Made by a program: the position numbers and the translations under genes
From: JAWVFM01 sp963823245
Lineage (GTDB): Bacteria > Actinomycetota > Thermoleophilia > Solirubrobacterales > 70-9
Assembly: GCA_963823245.1 (NCBI GenBank)
Contig: CAWGKQ010000008.1
Coordinates: 310,001-374,000, forward strand
Direction: 5' to 3'
Length of the DNA: 64,000 bases
Part shown: piece after piece, positions 45,925-54,649 of the stretch
Numbering within the stretch: the stretch's first letter is position 1
Layout of the letters: every line of letters starts with the position of its first letter
The notes under the pieces: model-generated
What the model was told of the DNA's origin: nothing
Database searches by the model: none
The model's input: the letters and a program-made list of their open reading frames with translations, nothing else

Positions 45925-46583
45925 GCCGGCAGCAGCTCCGCGGCCGAGCCGGCGCCCGCCAGGCGGCCGCCCTCGAGGCGCACGACGAAGTCGGCGAGCC
46001 GTCGCGCCTGGTCGAGATCGTGGGTCACGAGCACCGTCGAGACGTCGAGCCGCTCGCGAAGGTGGATCAGCGTCGACTCCACGGCGTCGCGCGCGGCGGC
46101 ATCGAGCGCCGAGGTCGGTTCGTCGAGCAGGAGCACGCGCGGCTCGAGCGCGAGCGCGCGGGCCAGCATCACCCGCTGCTGCTCGCCGACCGAGAGCTTC
46201 GCCGCGTCGCGCTCAGCGAACGAGCCGTCGAGGCCGACGAGGTCGAGAAGACGCGGGACGTCCGGCTCCGCGTCGATGAGCGCCGGTCCGAACCGAACGT
46301 TGGTCGCGACGGTCCCCTCGACGAGAGCCGGAAGCTGCGGGACGAGCCCGACCTCGCGCCGTACCTCGAGCGGCTCGAAGTCGCGGACGTCGATCCCGCG
46401 ATAGCGGACCGTTCCCGATTCCGGATCCGCGAGCCGGTTGAGGAGGCGCAGGAGCGTCGACTTCCCGGACCCGGACGGCCCGGCGACGCAGGTCGCCCCG
46501 GAGGGCAGCCGCGCCGTCAGGCCATCGAGGACAAGCTTGCCCGCGCGCCGGAGCGTGACGTCCTCGAGCTCAAAGAGGGCCAC
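45921..46583 (-). CDS. fetA: ABC transporter ATP-binding protein FetA
   Basis: A 220-aa ATPase. Walker A GPSGSGKST (35-43), Q-loop LVPQLPAL, signature LSVGEQQRVMLARAL and Walker B VLLLDEPTSALD. Partner of fetB downstream (GTGA overlap). GTG 46583 is chosen; the longer frame upstream is non-coding. Divergent from ku, 162 bp apart; that gap holds no visible gene. Confidence 0.9.
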   Translation of the reverse strand: MALFELEDVTLRRAGKLVLDGLTARLPSGATCVAGPSGSGKSTLLRLLNRLADPESGTVRYRGIDVRDFEPLEVRREVGLVPQLPALVEGTVATNVRFGPALIDAEPDVPRLLDLVGLDGSFAERDAAKLSVGEQQRVMLARALALEPRVLLLDEPTSALDAAARDAVESTLIHLRERLDVSTVLVTHDLDQARRLADFVVRLEGGRLAGAGSAAELLPA

Positions 46584-46745
46584 CCCCGGATTATCGCGTG
46601 GCCCTGGCGTTGCGATGAGTTTCGAGGCCGAGCGCGGTCTCATCAACATGACTACGCGCCAGGCGCGGCGAGAGGCCGCAAGCAAGATCGCACCCGCCGG
46701 CAGGCGCAGGAGTAAACCTTGGCGAACGTGGGAAACTGAGTAACG

Positions 46746-47648
46746 ATGCCACGAGCGATTTGGTCAGGTTCCATCAGCTTCGGGCTCCTGAACGTGCCCG
46801 TGAAGCTCTACAGCGCCGTCGCGCGCAAGCAGGTGAGCTTCCGCGAGCTGCGCGCGAGCGACAGCTCCCGCGTGCGCCACAAGCGGGTCGCCGAGTCCGA
46901 CGGCGAGGAGGTCGCCTACGAGGACATCGTGAAGGGCTACGAGATCGCGCCCGAGCAGTACGTGGTGATGACGCGCGAGGAGCTCGAGGAGCTCGACCCC
47001 AAGAGGACCCGCGCGATCGAGATCCAGGACTTCGTCGAGCTGGAGGCGATCGACCCGATCTACTTCGACCATCCGTACTACCTCGGCCCCGACAAGGGCG
47101 CCGAGCGGGCGTACGCGCTGCTCGCGAAGGCGATGGCCGACCGCGGCCGCGTTGCGGTCGCGCGCTTCGTGCTTCGCAACCGCGAGCACCTCGCGGCGAT
47201 CCGCTCGACCGGTGAGGTGCTGACGCTCGCCACGATGCGCTTCGCCGACGAGGTGGTGCAGCCGAACGAGCTCGACGGCGTCCTCCCCGGCGACGTGGAG
47301 GAGCCGCAGAAGCGCGAGCTCGACATGGCCGGCGCCCTCATCGACCAGCTCACCTCGGACTTCGAGCCGGAGCAGTACCGCGACGAGTACCGCGAGGAGC
47401 TGCTCGAGCGGATCGAGAGCAAGGCCCGAGGCGAGGACATCGTGGAGTCGCTCTCGGAGGAGCCGAAGCCCACCAAGGCGCCAGATCTCATGGCGGCGCT
47501 CGAGGAGAGCCTCGCCGCGGTCAAGGGCGAGCCGCTCGCGGCCGGCGCCGAGCGGAAGTCGAAGCCGAAGTCGACTGCCGCCAAGAAGCCCGCGGCTAAG
47601 AAGACCACCAAGTCGCGATCGCGAAGCAAGGCCAAAGCCGCGAAGTAG
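46746..47648 (+). CDS. ku: Ku end-joining protein
   Basis: A 300-aa bacterial Ku, which rings DNA ends for non-homologous end joining. PRAIWSGSISFGLLNVPVKL starts the barrel; RAIEIQDFVELEAIDPIYFD and TLATMRFADEVVQP are conserved. The C-terminal tail is Lys/Ala-rich (KSTAAKKPAAKKTTKSRSRS), typical of extended actinobacterial Ku. The next gene is its LigD-polymerase partner. Confidence 0.95.
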   Translation: MPRAIWSGSISFGLLNVPVKLYSAVARKQVSFRELRASDSSRVRHKRVAESDGEEVAYEDIVKGYEIAPEQYVVMTREELEELDPKRTRAIEIQDFVELEAIDPIYFDHPYYLGPDKGAERAYALLAKAMADRGRVAVARFVLRNREHLAAIRSTGEVLTLATMRFADEVVQPNELDGVLPGDVEEPQKRELDMAGALIDQLTSDFEPEQYRDEYREELLERIESKARGEDIVESLSEEPKPTKAPDLMAALEESLAAVKGEPLAAGAERKSKPKSTAAKKPAAKKTTKSRSRSKAKAAK

Positions 47649-47689
47649 AGGTCGATGGGCGCACCCTCGCGCTCACGAACCTCGACAAG

Positions 47690-48568
47690 GTGATCTGGCC
47701 GAAGGCCGGGTTCACCAAGGGCGAGGGGATGGACTACTACGCGCGGATCGCGGACGCGATGCTGCCGCATCTGAAGGACCGACCGCTTACGCGCGTGCGG
47801 TTTCCGGACGGCGTCGACGGCCAGCGCTTCTACGAGAAGCGGGCGCCGTCGCACACGCCGAAGTGGATCCGCACCTTCCCGATCGAGTTCGGCTCGGCCG
47901 GTCGCGTCGACTTCGTCGTCTGCGAGGAGCGCGCGACGCTCATCTGGCTCTGCCAGATGGCGGCCTTCGAGCTTCACCCCTCGCTCTCGCTGACGAAGAA
48001 GGTCGAGCGGCCGACGGCGCTCGTCTTCGACCTCGACCCGGGCGCGCCGGCCGACATCGTCGACTGCTGCCGGGTGGGGCTTCGTGTGCGCCAGCTGTTC
48101 GCGAAGCTCGGGCTCGAGTCATTTCCCAAGACCTCGGGCTCCAAGGGCCTCCAGGTCTACGTGCCGCTGAACACGCCCTGCACCTACGACGACACGAAGC
48201 CGTTCTCGCACGCCGTCGCGCAGCTCCTCGAGCGCGAGACGCCGGACGAGGTGGTCTCGAAGCAGAAGAGGGAGCTGCGGAAGGGCAAGGTCCTCGTCGA
48301 CTGGAGCCAGAACGACGGCACGAAGACCACCGTCGCCGTTTATTCGCTGCGCGCGCGCGAGCGGCCCTGGGTCTCGACGCCGCTCGACTGGGACGAGGTG
48401 GAGGCCGTGCTCCGGCGGCGCAAGCGCGAGCTGGCGCTCGCGTCGATGCGCTTCGAGGGGGCCGACGTGGTCACGCGCGTGGAGAAGCGCGGCGACCTCT
48501 TCGAGCCACTGCTCAAGCTGAAGCAGAGGCTCCCGGCGCTGAGCCGCACGGGGCTCGACGGCGACTAG
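47690..48568 (+). CDS. LigD-type polymerase/primase domain protein (start uncertain)
   Basis: A 292-aa stand-alone LigD polymerase domain. Metal Asp pair in VFDLDPGAP, SGSKGLQVYVPLN (Gln where many have His), and KVLVDWSQNDGTKTTVAVYS. No ligase or nuclease domain is attached, so ligase must be elsewhere. Conserved sequence (VEVDGRTLALTNLDK) continues in frame upstream from GTG 47690 to about 47618 inside ku, but without a standard start codon; a frameshift or a rare start such as ATC is possible. Confidence 0.85.
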   Translation: MIWPKAGFTKGEGMDYYARIADAMLPHLKDRPLTRVRFPDGVDGQRFYEKRAPSHTPKWIRTFPIEFGSAGRVDFVVCEERATLIWLCQMAAFELHPSLSLTKKVERPTALVFDLDPGAPADIVDCCRVGLRVRQLFAKLGLESFPKTSGSKGLQVYVPLNTPCTYDDTKPFSHAVAQLLERETPDEVVSKQKRELRKGKVLVDWSQNDGTKTTVAVYSLRARERPWVSTPLDWDEVEAVLRRRKRELALASMRFEGADVVTRVEKRGDLFEPLLKLKQRLPALSRTGLDGD

Positions 48569-48582
48569 CGCACGGGGAGGCG

Positions 48583-48605
48583 CAGGCGCAGGCGCCCTGC
48601 GCCTG
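48583..48605. terminator. Perfect hairpin between converging ligD and gcvPB
   Basis: CAGGCGCAGG-CGC-CCTGCGCCTG, a 10-bp perfect GC stem 15 bp past the LigD-domain stop. No T-tract. Probably acts as a terminator for one or both strands. The next ~150 bp to gcvPB hold no visible gene. Confidence 0.5.
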
Positions 48606-48758
48606 CCCGCACGAGTTCAGCCCGGGCGGCGCCGCGGCCTGGGCGGGAGGCCTGCCCACCGTCACGAGGAGCGAGATTCCAACGAGCGGCCCGACGAGCC
48701 TCGGGCGCGGCACGGCCGCAGTATGTGGGCTGGTGGACGGCCGGGCGCCGGTCGCCGC

Positions 48759-50312
48759 TCAGCCGAGCGGCTGGCGAACCACCGGCTTGCGGCTGGCCGT
48801 CGCCTCGTCGAGGCGGCGGACGGGCGTGGTGTAGGGCGCGCCGCGGGCGATCTCCGGATCGCTCTCGGCCTCGGCCAGGATCTCGTCGATCGCCTCGGCG
48901 AGGGCGTCGAGCGACTCGCGCGTCTCGGTCTCCGTCGGCTCGAACATCAGCGCCTCGTCGACGAGAAGCGGGAAGTAGATCGTCGGCGGGTGGAAGCCGA
49001 AGTCGAGGAGCCGCTTCGCGATGTCGAGCGTTCTCACGCCGAGGTCGCGCTTCGCCGGGCCGCCGGAGAGGACGAACTCGTGCATGCACGCACGGTCGAA
49101 GGCCACCGGCAGGTGCTCGCCGGCGCGACCGGCGCGCAGCCTGGCGAGCAGGTAGGCCGCGTTGAGGACGGCGGTCTCGGATGCCTCCTTGAGGCCGTCC
49201 CCGCCGAGGCTCGTGATGTAGGCGTAGGAGCGCACGAAGACGCCGAAGTTGCCCTGGAAGCCCCGAAGCCGCCCGATCGACTTCGGCGCGTCGTGGTCGA
49301 GGTCGAAGCTCGGGCCGGCACCGTTGGACCCCTCGGTGCGGACGATCCGCGGCACCGGAAGGTAGGGCTCGATCCGCTCGGAGACCGCGATCGGCCCGGC
49401 GCCGGGGCCACCGCCTCCGTGGGGCTGCGAGAACGACTTGTGGAGGTTCACGTGGACGATGTCGAACCCCATGTCGCCCGGACGGCTCCAGCCCATGATC
49501 GCGTTCAGGTTGGCGCCGTCGTAGTAGAGGGTGCCGCCGGCCTCGTGGACGATGGCCGTGATCTCGGCGATGTTGCGATCGAAGAGGCCGAGGGTGTTGG
49601 GGTTGGTGAGCATCAGGCAGGCGACGTCGCCGTCGGCCTTGGCGCGCAGGTCGTCGACGTCAACCCCGCCCTCGCCGTTCGTCGCGACCTTCACGACCTC
49701 GTAGCCGGCCATCGTCACGGTCGCGGGGTTGGTGCCATGCGCCGTGTCGGGGATCAGGACCTTGTGCCGCTCGGAGCCCTGGTCGGCGTGATACGCACGG
49801 GTGAGGAGAAGCCCCGCGAGCTCGCCGTGCGAGCCCGCCGAGGGCTGGAGCGAGACGTGTGGGAGGCCGGTGAGCTCGGCGAGCGCGCGCTCGAGCCGCC
49901 ACATGAGCTCCAGCGCTCCCTGCGCGCGCTTCGGATCCTGCGCCGGATGCAGCCGCGCGTGGCCGGGCAGCGCAGCGACGCGCTCGTTCAGGCGCGGGTT
50001 GTGCTTCATCGTGCACGAGCCGAGCGGGTACGGGCCCGTGTCGAGGTCGAAGTTGCGGCGCGAGATGCGGTTGTAGTGGCGAACGATCTCGGGTTCGGAC
50101 ACCTCGGGGAGCTCGGCGGGGCGGCCGCGGAGCAGGTGCTGCGGGATGAGGTCGGCGAGCGGCGTCTCGGGGACATCGGCGGGCGGCATGACCGCGGCGC
50201 GGCGGCCCTCGACCGAGCGCTCGAAGATGGTTGTGACGGCGTCCCGCTGTTGCGGGGTCGGGGTATCGGCGTTGGCGGGGGGCGGGCTGGGAGAGGTGGG
50301 CGCTGGCGTCAT
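48759..50312 (-). CDS. gcvPB: Glycine dehydrogenase (decarboxylating) subunit 2
   Basis: A 517-aa PLP subunit of the glycine cleavage P-protein. GSCTMKHNPRLNERVAALPG, SLQPSAGSHGELAGLLLTRA and the PLP Lys in VHVNLHKSFSQPHGGGGPG are the family signatures. A Pro/Thr-rich leader (about 1-22) may reflect an upstream start, but ATG 50312 overlaps gcvPA (ATGA). Works with gcvPA, gcvH and gcvT. Confidence 0.94.
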   Translation of the reverse strand: MTPAPTSPSPPPANADTPTPQQRDAVTTIFERSVEGRRAAVMPPADVPETPLADLIPQHLLRGRPAELPEVSEPEIVRHYNRISRRNFDLDTGPYPLGSCTMKHNPRLNERVAALPGHARLHPAQDPKRAQGALELMWRLERALAELTGLPHVSLQPSAGSHGELAGLLLTRAYHADQGSERHKVLIPDTAHGTNPATVTMAGYEVVKVATNGEGGVDVDDLRAKADGDVACLMLTNPNTLGLFDRNIAEITAIVHEAGGTLYYDGANLNAIMGWSRPGDMGFDIVHVNLHKSFSQPHGGGGPGAGPIAVSERIEPYLPVPRIVRTEGSNGAGPSFDLDHDAPKSIGRLRGFQGNFGVFVRSYAYITSLGGDGLKEASETAVLNAAYLLARLRAGRAGEHLPVAFDRACMHEFVLSGGPAKRDLGVRTLDIAKRLLDFGFHPPTIYFPLLVDEALMFEPTETETRESLDALAEAIDEILAEAESDPEIARGAPYTTPVRRLDEATASRKPVVRQPLG

Positions 50313-51724
50313 CGGGCGACCTCCGGTGCTGTTGTCGCGCTTCGGACGCCATCCGTCCGAAAAGCGCCATCCGACGCCGATATCGCCCGTTCGAGGGCCT
50401 CGGCCAGGCGATCGATGTCCTCCCTGGACCGGCGCTCGGTGATCGCGACCAGCAGGCCGTCCTCGTACTCGCCGTACTCCCTCGCCAGCCAATACCCCCC
50501 GGCCAGCCCCTCCTCGGCGAGCCGATCCAGCACCGCCGGCACGTCCGCCGCAAGCCGGACCGCGAACTCGCGCACGACCGGCACCTCGTGCAGGAGCTCC
50601 ACGCCCTCGACGGCCGCGAGCCGATCGCGCGCGTAGGCGGTGCGCCGCACCAGCAGCTCGCCGAGCTCCGCGAAGCCCCGCTTGCCGAGCCAGGCCAGGT
50701 AGACCGCGCCGGCCAGCGCGTTCAGAGCCTGGGAGGTGCAGATGTTGTGGGTGGCCTTTTCGCGGCGGATGTGCTGCTCGCGGGTCTGGAGGGCGAGGAC
50801 GAAGCCGCGGCGGCCGTCGATGTCGGTGGTCTCGCCGGCGATCCGGCCGGGCATCCGCCGCAGGTGCTCCTCCGCCGCAGCGAAGAACCCGAACGACGGG
50901 CCGCCGTAGTCGAGGCGGCCGCCGAGCGGCTGGCCCTCGCCGACCGCGACGTCGATGCCGCAATCGCCGGGTGGCTTCAGGACCGAGAGAGCGATCGGGT
51001 CGACCGATGCGACCGCGAGTGCGCCCTGCGCGTGCGCGGCGTCGGCCAGCGACTGGAGGTCCTCCACCCCTCCGAGGAAGTTGGGGTTCTGGACGAAGAC
51101 GGCGGCGGTGTCCTCGTCGACCGCAGCCTCGAGCTCGGCGCCGTCCGTCAGCCCTCCGTCGATGCCGACCTCGACCACCTCGGCGTTGAAGCCGCGCGCG
51201 TAGGTGGCGAGCGTCTGGCGGCTGTGCGGATGGACCCCCCGCGAGACGACGAGCCTCCGCCTGCCCTTGGTGGCCCCGATCGCCAGGTACGCGGCCGATG
51301 CCACGGACGATGGGCCCTCGTAGAGCGAGGCGTTGGCGACAGGCAGGCCGGTGAGCTCGGAGATCGCGGTCTGGAACTCGAACATCACCTGGAGCCCGCC
51401 CTGAGAGACCTCCGGCTGGTACGGCGTGTAGGGCGTCAGGAATTCGGAGCGCTGCGTGATCGCGTCGACGATCGCCGGGACGTAGTGGTCGTACATGCCG
51501 GCACCGACGAAGCAGGTCTCGGACTCCGCGTCCGCGTTGCGGCCCGCCAGTGACGCGAGGTGATCGAACGTCTCCGGCTCCGAGCGCCCGCCGGGAAGCT
51601 CGACGTCTCGGCCCAGGCGCATGGCCTCGGGGATGTCGGCGAAGAGTGCCTCGACGCCCGACGCCCCGATGGCGTCCAGCATCTCCGCGCGGTCGGCGTC
51701 GGTGGCGGACGTGTACCGGCTCAC
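50309..51724 (-). CDS. gcvPA: Glycine dehydrogenase (decarboxylating) subunit 1
   Basis: A 471-aa split P-protein subunit. YTPYQPEVSQGGLQVMFEFQ, DYGGPSFGFFAAAEEHLRRM and NICTSQALNALAGAVYLAWL are typical. It forms the P-protein heterodimer with gcvPB downstream. Ten bp after gcvH stop. Confidence 0.94.
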   Translation of the reverse strand: MSRYTSATDADRAEMLDAIGASGVEALFADIPEAMRLGRDVELPGGRSEPETFDHLASLAGRNADAESETCFVGAGMYDHYVPAIVDAITQRSEFLTPYTPYQPEVSQGGLQVMFEFQTAISELTGLPVANASLYEGPSSVASAAYLAIGATKGRRRLVVSRGVHPHSRQTLATYARGFNAEVVEVGIDGGLTDGAELEAAVDEDTAAVFVQNPNFLGGVEDLQSLADAAHAQGALAVASVDPIALSVLKPPGDCGIDVAVGEGQPLGGRLDYGGPSFGFFAAAEEHLRRMPGRIAGETTDIDGRRGFVLALQTREQHIRREKATHNICTSQALNALAGAVYLAWLGKRGFAELGELLVRRTAYARDRLAAVEGVELLHEVPVVREFAVRLAADVPAVLDRLAEEGLAGGYWLAREYGEYEDGLLVAITERRSREDIDRLAEALERAISASDGAFRTDGVRSATTAPEVAR

Positions 51725-51734
51725 GCCTCAGATG

Positions 51735-52127
51735 CTACGAGGAGGCGAGGAGATCCCTATAGGCCGCCGCGTCGAGCAGGCCGTCTGCCTCGGAGGGATC
51801 GGACAGCTTCACCCTCACGAGCCAGCCCCCGCCGTAGGGATCCTCGTTGATCACCTCCGGGCTGTCGGCGGCGCCGTCGTTGACGGCGACGATCTCACCC
51901 GAGAGCGGTGCGATCACCTCGGACACGGCCTTGACCGACTCCACCTCGGCGTAGGAGGAGTCCTTGGTCGCGCTTGCCCCGACCTCGGGCGGCTCGAAGA
52001 AGACGACCTCGCCGAGCGAGTCCTGGGCGTACCAGGTGATCCCGAAGGTCGCCTCATCGCCCTCGATGCGGGCCCAGTCGTGCTCGGGGTGGTAGCGAAG
52101 CTCGTCGGGATAGCTCTCGTTCGCCAA
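51735..52127 (-). CDS. gcvH: Glycine cleavage system H protein
   Basis: A 130-aa lipoyl carrier. The lipoylated Lys is in AEVESVKAVSEVIAPLSG; GDEATFGITWYAQDSLGE and LLDAAAYRDLL are family features. The start appears to be TTG 52127, one base after the gcvT stop. It shuttles the aminomethyl group between P, T and L proteins. Confidence 0.94.
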   Translation of the reverse strand: MANESYPDELRYHPEHDWARIEGDEATFGITWYAQDSLGEVVFFEPPEVGASATKDSSYAEVESVKAVSEVIAPLSGEIVAVNDGAADSPEVINEDPYGGGWLVRVKLSDPSEADGLLDAAAYRDLLASS

Positions 52128-52128
52128 G

Positions 52129-53199
52129 TCAGCCCTCCTTCTCGTAGAGAGGCCGGGACTCTATGCGCGCCGGCCGGCGGCGTCCTCGGACGTCGATCTC
52201 GACCGCGGTCCCGGGCTCCGCCAGATCGGCGCGAACGTATGCCATCCCGATCCCCCTCTCGAGGCATGGCGAGAGCGTTCCGCTCGTCACCTCGCCGACC
52301 GACTCGTCGCCGAGGACGACCGCGTTCCCCTGGCGCGGGATACCGCGATCCGTGAGCGCGAAGGGGGCGAGCTTCTCCTCGGTGCCATCCGCGCGAGCCT
52401 CGGCGACGGCCTCGGCGCCGACGAACCCCGTCTCCTCCTTGCAGCACCATCCGAGCCCCGCCTCGATCGGGTCTCGCGACGTGTCCATGTCGTTCCCGTA
52501 CAGGTGGAAGCAGACCTCGAGGCGCAGCGTGTCGCGCGCGCCGAGGCCCGCCGGCGCCGCGCCCGCGTCCATCAGCGCGTCCCACAGGGCGGGCGCGGCG
52601 TCTGGATCGACCAGCACCTCCACCCCGTCCTCTCCGGTGTAGCCGGTGCCGCACACGAGCGCCTCGGCGCCCGCGACGCGCACCGTCGCGGTCCTCATTC
52701 GGGGTGGCAGCTCGCCCTCCGCGAGCCCGCCCACTATCGCCCTCGCCTCGGGCCCCTGCACCGCGAGCATCGCGTAGCGATCGATGGCGTCGGTCACGTC
52801 GGCGTCAAAACCCTCGGCGTGATCACGGAACCACGCGAAGTCGCCCTCGTGGTTCGCGGCGTTCGTGACGGTCAGGTAGCGGTCGTCGTCAAGCCGGTAG
52901 GTGAAGAGGTCGTCGAGGATTCCGCCGTCTTCCCGGCAGAGGACCGAGTACTGGGCGCCACCGACGCCGATCGTGGAGACGTCGTTGGAGAGCAGCTGCT
53001 GCAGCAGTTCGAGACCTTGCGGGCCAGCGGTCTCGATCTCACCCATATGCGAGACGTCGAAGACACCGCAGCCGGTCCGCACGGCAACGTGCTCGGCTCG
53101 CACCCCCTCGTACTGCACGGGCATCTCCCAGCCGGCGAAGTCGACGAGCCGAGCGCCGGCGGCCACGTGCGCGTCGTAGAGGGGCGTTCGCTTGGGCAC
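52129..53199 (-). CDS. gcvT: Glycine cleavage system T protein (aminomethyltransferase)
   Basis: A 356-aa tetrahydrofolate enzyme. FDVSHMGEIETAGPQGLELL, GTGYTGEDGVEVLVDP, ARDTLRLEVCFHLYGNDMD and SPCLERGIGMAYV are conserved. GTG start at 53199 (MPKRTPLYDAHVAAGA). First gene of gcvT-H-PA-PB. Upstream 53200-53331 (132 bp) holds small hairpins but no recognisable glycine riboswitch. Confidence 0.95.
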   Translation of the reverse strand: MPKRTPLYDAHVAAGARLVDFAGWEMPVQYEGVRAEHVAVRTGCGVFDVSHMGEIETAGPQGLELLQQLLSNDVSTIGVGGAQYSVLCREDGGILDDLFTYRLDDDRYLTVTNAANHEGDFAWFRDHAEGFDADVTDAIDRYAMLAVQGPEARAIVGGLAEGELPPRMRTATVRVAGAEALVCGTGYTGEDGVEVLVDPDAAPALWDALMDAGAAPAGLGARDTLRLEVCFHLYGNDMDTSRDPIEAGLGWCCKEETGFVGAEAVAEARADGTEEKLAPFALTDRGIPRQGNAVVLGDESVGEVTSGTLSPCLERGIGMAYVRADLAEPGTAVEIDVRGRRRPARIESRPLYEKEG

Positions 53200-53331
53200 C
53201 AGCCCACGCTAGCTGGCCCGGACTAGCGACGAAGTCGCGGTACAAGCGAGTTGCCCGGGTCCCCCCGGTCAGCGTCGCAAGCCGCCGGCACCGGAGGGCG
53301 GAGCCCGAGGAGCCGGCGGAGTTACTCCGGT

Positions 53332-54417
53332 CTACCGGCCCTTCAGGAAGTCCGGCACGTCGACGTCGTCGTCGGAGACCTGGAGGTCGCGGCGCTCGCG
53401 GTCGCCCAGGGCCGGGGCGCCGCGCCGGCGGGCGCGGTCGCGGACCTGGATCGGCTTGCGCGCAAGGGTCTCGAAGCCCTCGAAGCCGGTGGCGATCACG
53501 GTCACCCTGACCTCGTCGCCCACCGACCGATCGATGACGGTGCCGAAGATGATGTTCGCCGACTTGTCGGCCGTCGCCACGACTACCTCCGCGGCCTCGT
53601 CGACCTCGAACAGGTTGAGGTCGTCGGAGCCGGTGAAGTTGAGGAGCATCCCCGTCGACCCCTCGATCGACTGCTCCATGAGCGGCGAGTTGATCGCCAT
53701 CTTCGCCGCCTCGATGGCGCGGTTCTCCCCGGCGGCGGAGCCGATGCCCATCATCGCCGAGCCGGCGTTGGACATAACGGTCCGCACGTCGGCGAAGTCG
53801 AGGTTGATCTGGCCCGGGGTCGTGATCAGGTCGGTGATGCCCTGGACGCCCTGGCGCAGGATGTCGTCGGCGATCCGGAAGGCCTCCTGCACGGAGGTCC
53901 GGCGCTCGACGACCTGGAGCAGCTTCTCGTTTGGGACGATGATCAGGGTGTCGACCATGGCGCGGAGCTTGTCGATCCCCTCGAGCGCCTGCTGCATCCG
54001 CCGCGACCCTTCGAACTCGAACGGCTTCGTGACGACCCCGACGGTGAGCGCGCCGATCTCCTCCTTGGCGATCTCGGCGATCACGGGCGCTGCGCCGGTG
54101 CCGGTGCCGCCACCCTCGCCCGCGGTGACGAAGACCATGTCGGCCCCCTTCAGCGCCTCCTTGATCTCGTCGCGCGTCTCCGCCGCCGCGCCGGCGCCAA
54201 CCTCGGGGTTGGCGCCCGCGCCGAGTCCCGAGGTGAGCTTGTGGCCGATCGCGAGCTTGATGTCGGCTTCGCAGGCCTGAAGCGCCTGCACATCGGTGTT
54301 CACGGCGATGAACTCGACGCCCTTGAGGCCGGCGTCGACCATGCGCGAGACGGCATTCGTGCCGCCGCCGCCGGCTCCGACGACCTTGATTACCGCCAGG
54401 TAGGAGGATTCCACCAT
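53332..54417 (-). CDS. ftsZ: Cell division protein FtsZ
   Basis: A 361-aa tubulin-like GTPase of the Z ring. VVGAGGGGTNAVSRMVDAGL, the GTP signature GEGGGTGTGAAPV and NIIFGTVIDRSVGDEVRVTV. The C-linker is very short and ends in the peptide DVDVPDFLKGR, which in the family binds FtsZ partners. It has its own promoter at 54501-54529. Confidence 0.97.
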   Translation of the reverse strand: MVESSYLAVIKVVGAGGGGTNAVSRMVDAGLKGVEFIAVNTDVQALQACEADIKLAIGHKLTSGLGAGANPEVGAGAAAETRDEIKEALKGADMVFVTAGEGGGTGTGAAPVIAEIAKEEIGALTVGVVTKPFEFEGSRRMQQALEGIDKLRAMVDTLIIVPNEKLLQVVERRTSVQEAFRIADDILRQGVQGITDLITTPGQINLDFADVRTVMSNAGSAMMGIGSAAGENRAIEAAKMAINSPLMEQSIEGSTGMLLNFTGSDDLNLFEVDEAAEVVVATADKSANIIFGTVIDRSVGDEVRVTVIATGFEGFETLARKPIQVRDRARRRGAPALGDRERRDLQVSDDDVDVPDFLKGR

Positions 54418-54451
54418 TTTCTCCCGGTTCCTCGCTTTCCGTCCGAGGCTA

Positions 54452-54480
54452 AAGGGAGGCTTGAGTGTTTCAACTCCCTT
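54452..54480 (-). promoter_or_regulatory. Hairpin in the ftsZ 5' leader
   Basis: On the minus strand AAGGGAG-TTGA-AACAC-TCAA-GC-CTCCCTT forms an 11-bp stem with a 2-nt bulge, 34 nt before the ftsZ start codon and within the predicted leader. It could tune translation or transcript stability. Confidence 0.5.
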
Positions 54481-54500
54481 CAGCCCTGACTCTACACGTG

Positions 54501-54529
54501 ACCGTACGGCATTGGCCTCGTCGTGTCAA
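54501..54529 (-). promoter_or_regulatory. ftsZ: Predicted sigma70-type promoter of ftsZ
   Basis: Minus strand TTGACA (54524-54529), a 17-bp spacer, and TACGGT (54501-54506; matches TAnnnT). Predicted transcript start near 54494, giving a ~77-nt leader. The exact -35 consensus and ideal spacing are unusual in this GC-rich sequence. Confidence 0.65.
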
Positions 54530-54569
54530 TTCGCGCGAACCCATCCGGCACGGAATCGTGCAAACGCGA

Positions 54570-54594
54570 AACTCTCGACTTCGCGTCGAGAGTT
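54570..54594 (-). terminator. Hairpin between ftsQ and ftsZ (distal)
   Basis: AACTCTCGAC and GTCGAGAGTT pair perfectly (10 bp) around a 5-nt loop. In the minus direction it is followed by TCGCGTTTG, a weak T-rich stretch. Likely part of the transcription end after ftsQ. Confidence 0.55.
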
Positions 54595-54613
54595 GTTCGC
54601 CGGTGCAGAGCCT

Positions 54614-54633
54614 CGACCCTGGGTTCAGGGTCG
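54614..54633 (-). terminator. Hairpin between ftsQ and ftsZ (proximal)
   Basis: CGACCCTG-GGTT-CAGGGTCG, a perfect 8-bp stem 16 bp after the ftsQ stop. In tandem with the hairpin at 54570; together they probably isolate ftsZ from the upstream mur/ftsQ operon. Confidence 0.5.
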
Positions 54634-54649
54634 CGTCGGAGACGCCCTC

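Noticed and set aside
53200..53331. Glycine riboswitch upstream of gcvT
   Set aside because: The conserved glycine-aptamer segments are not found on the minus strand; only short unrelated hairpins are.
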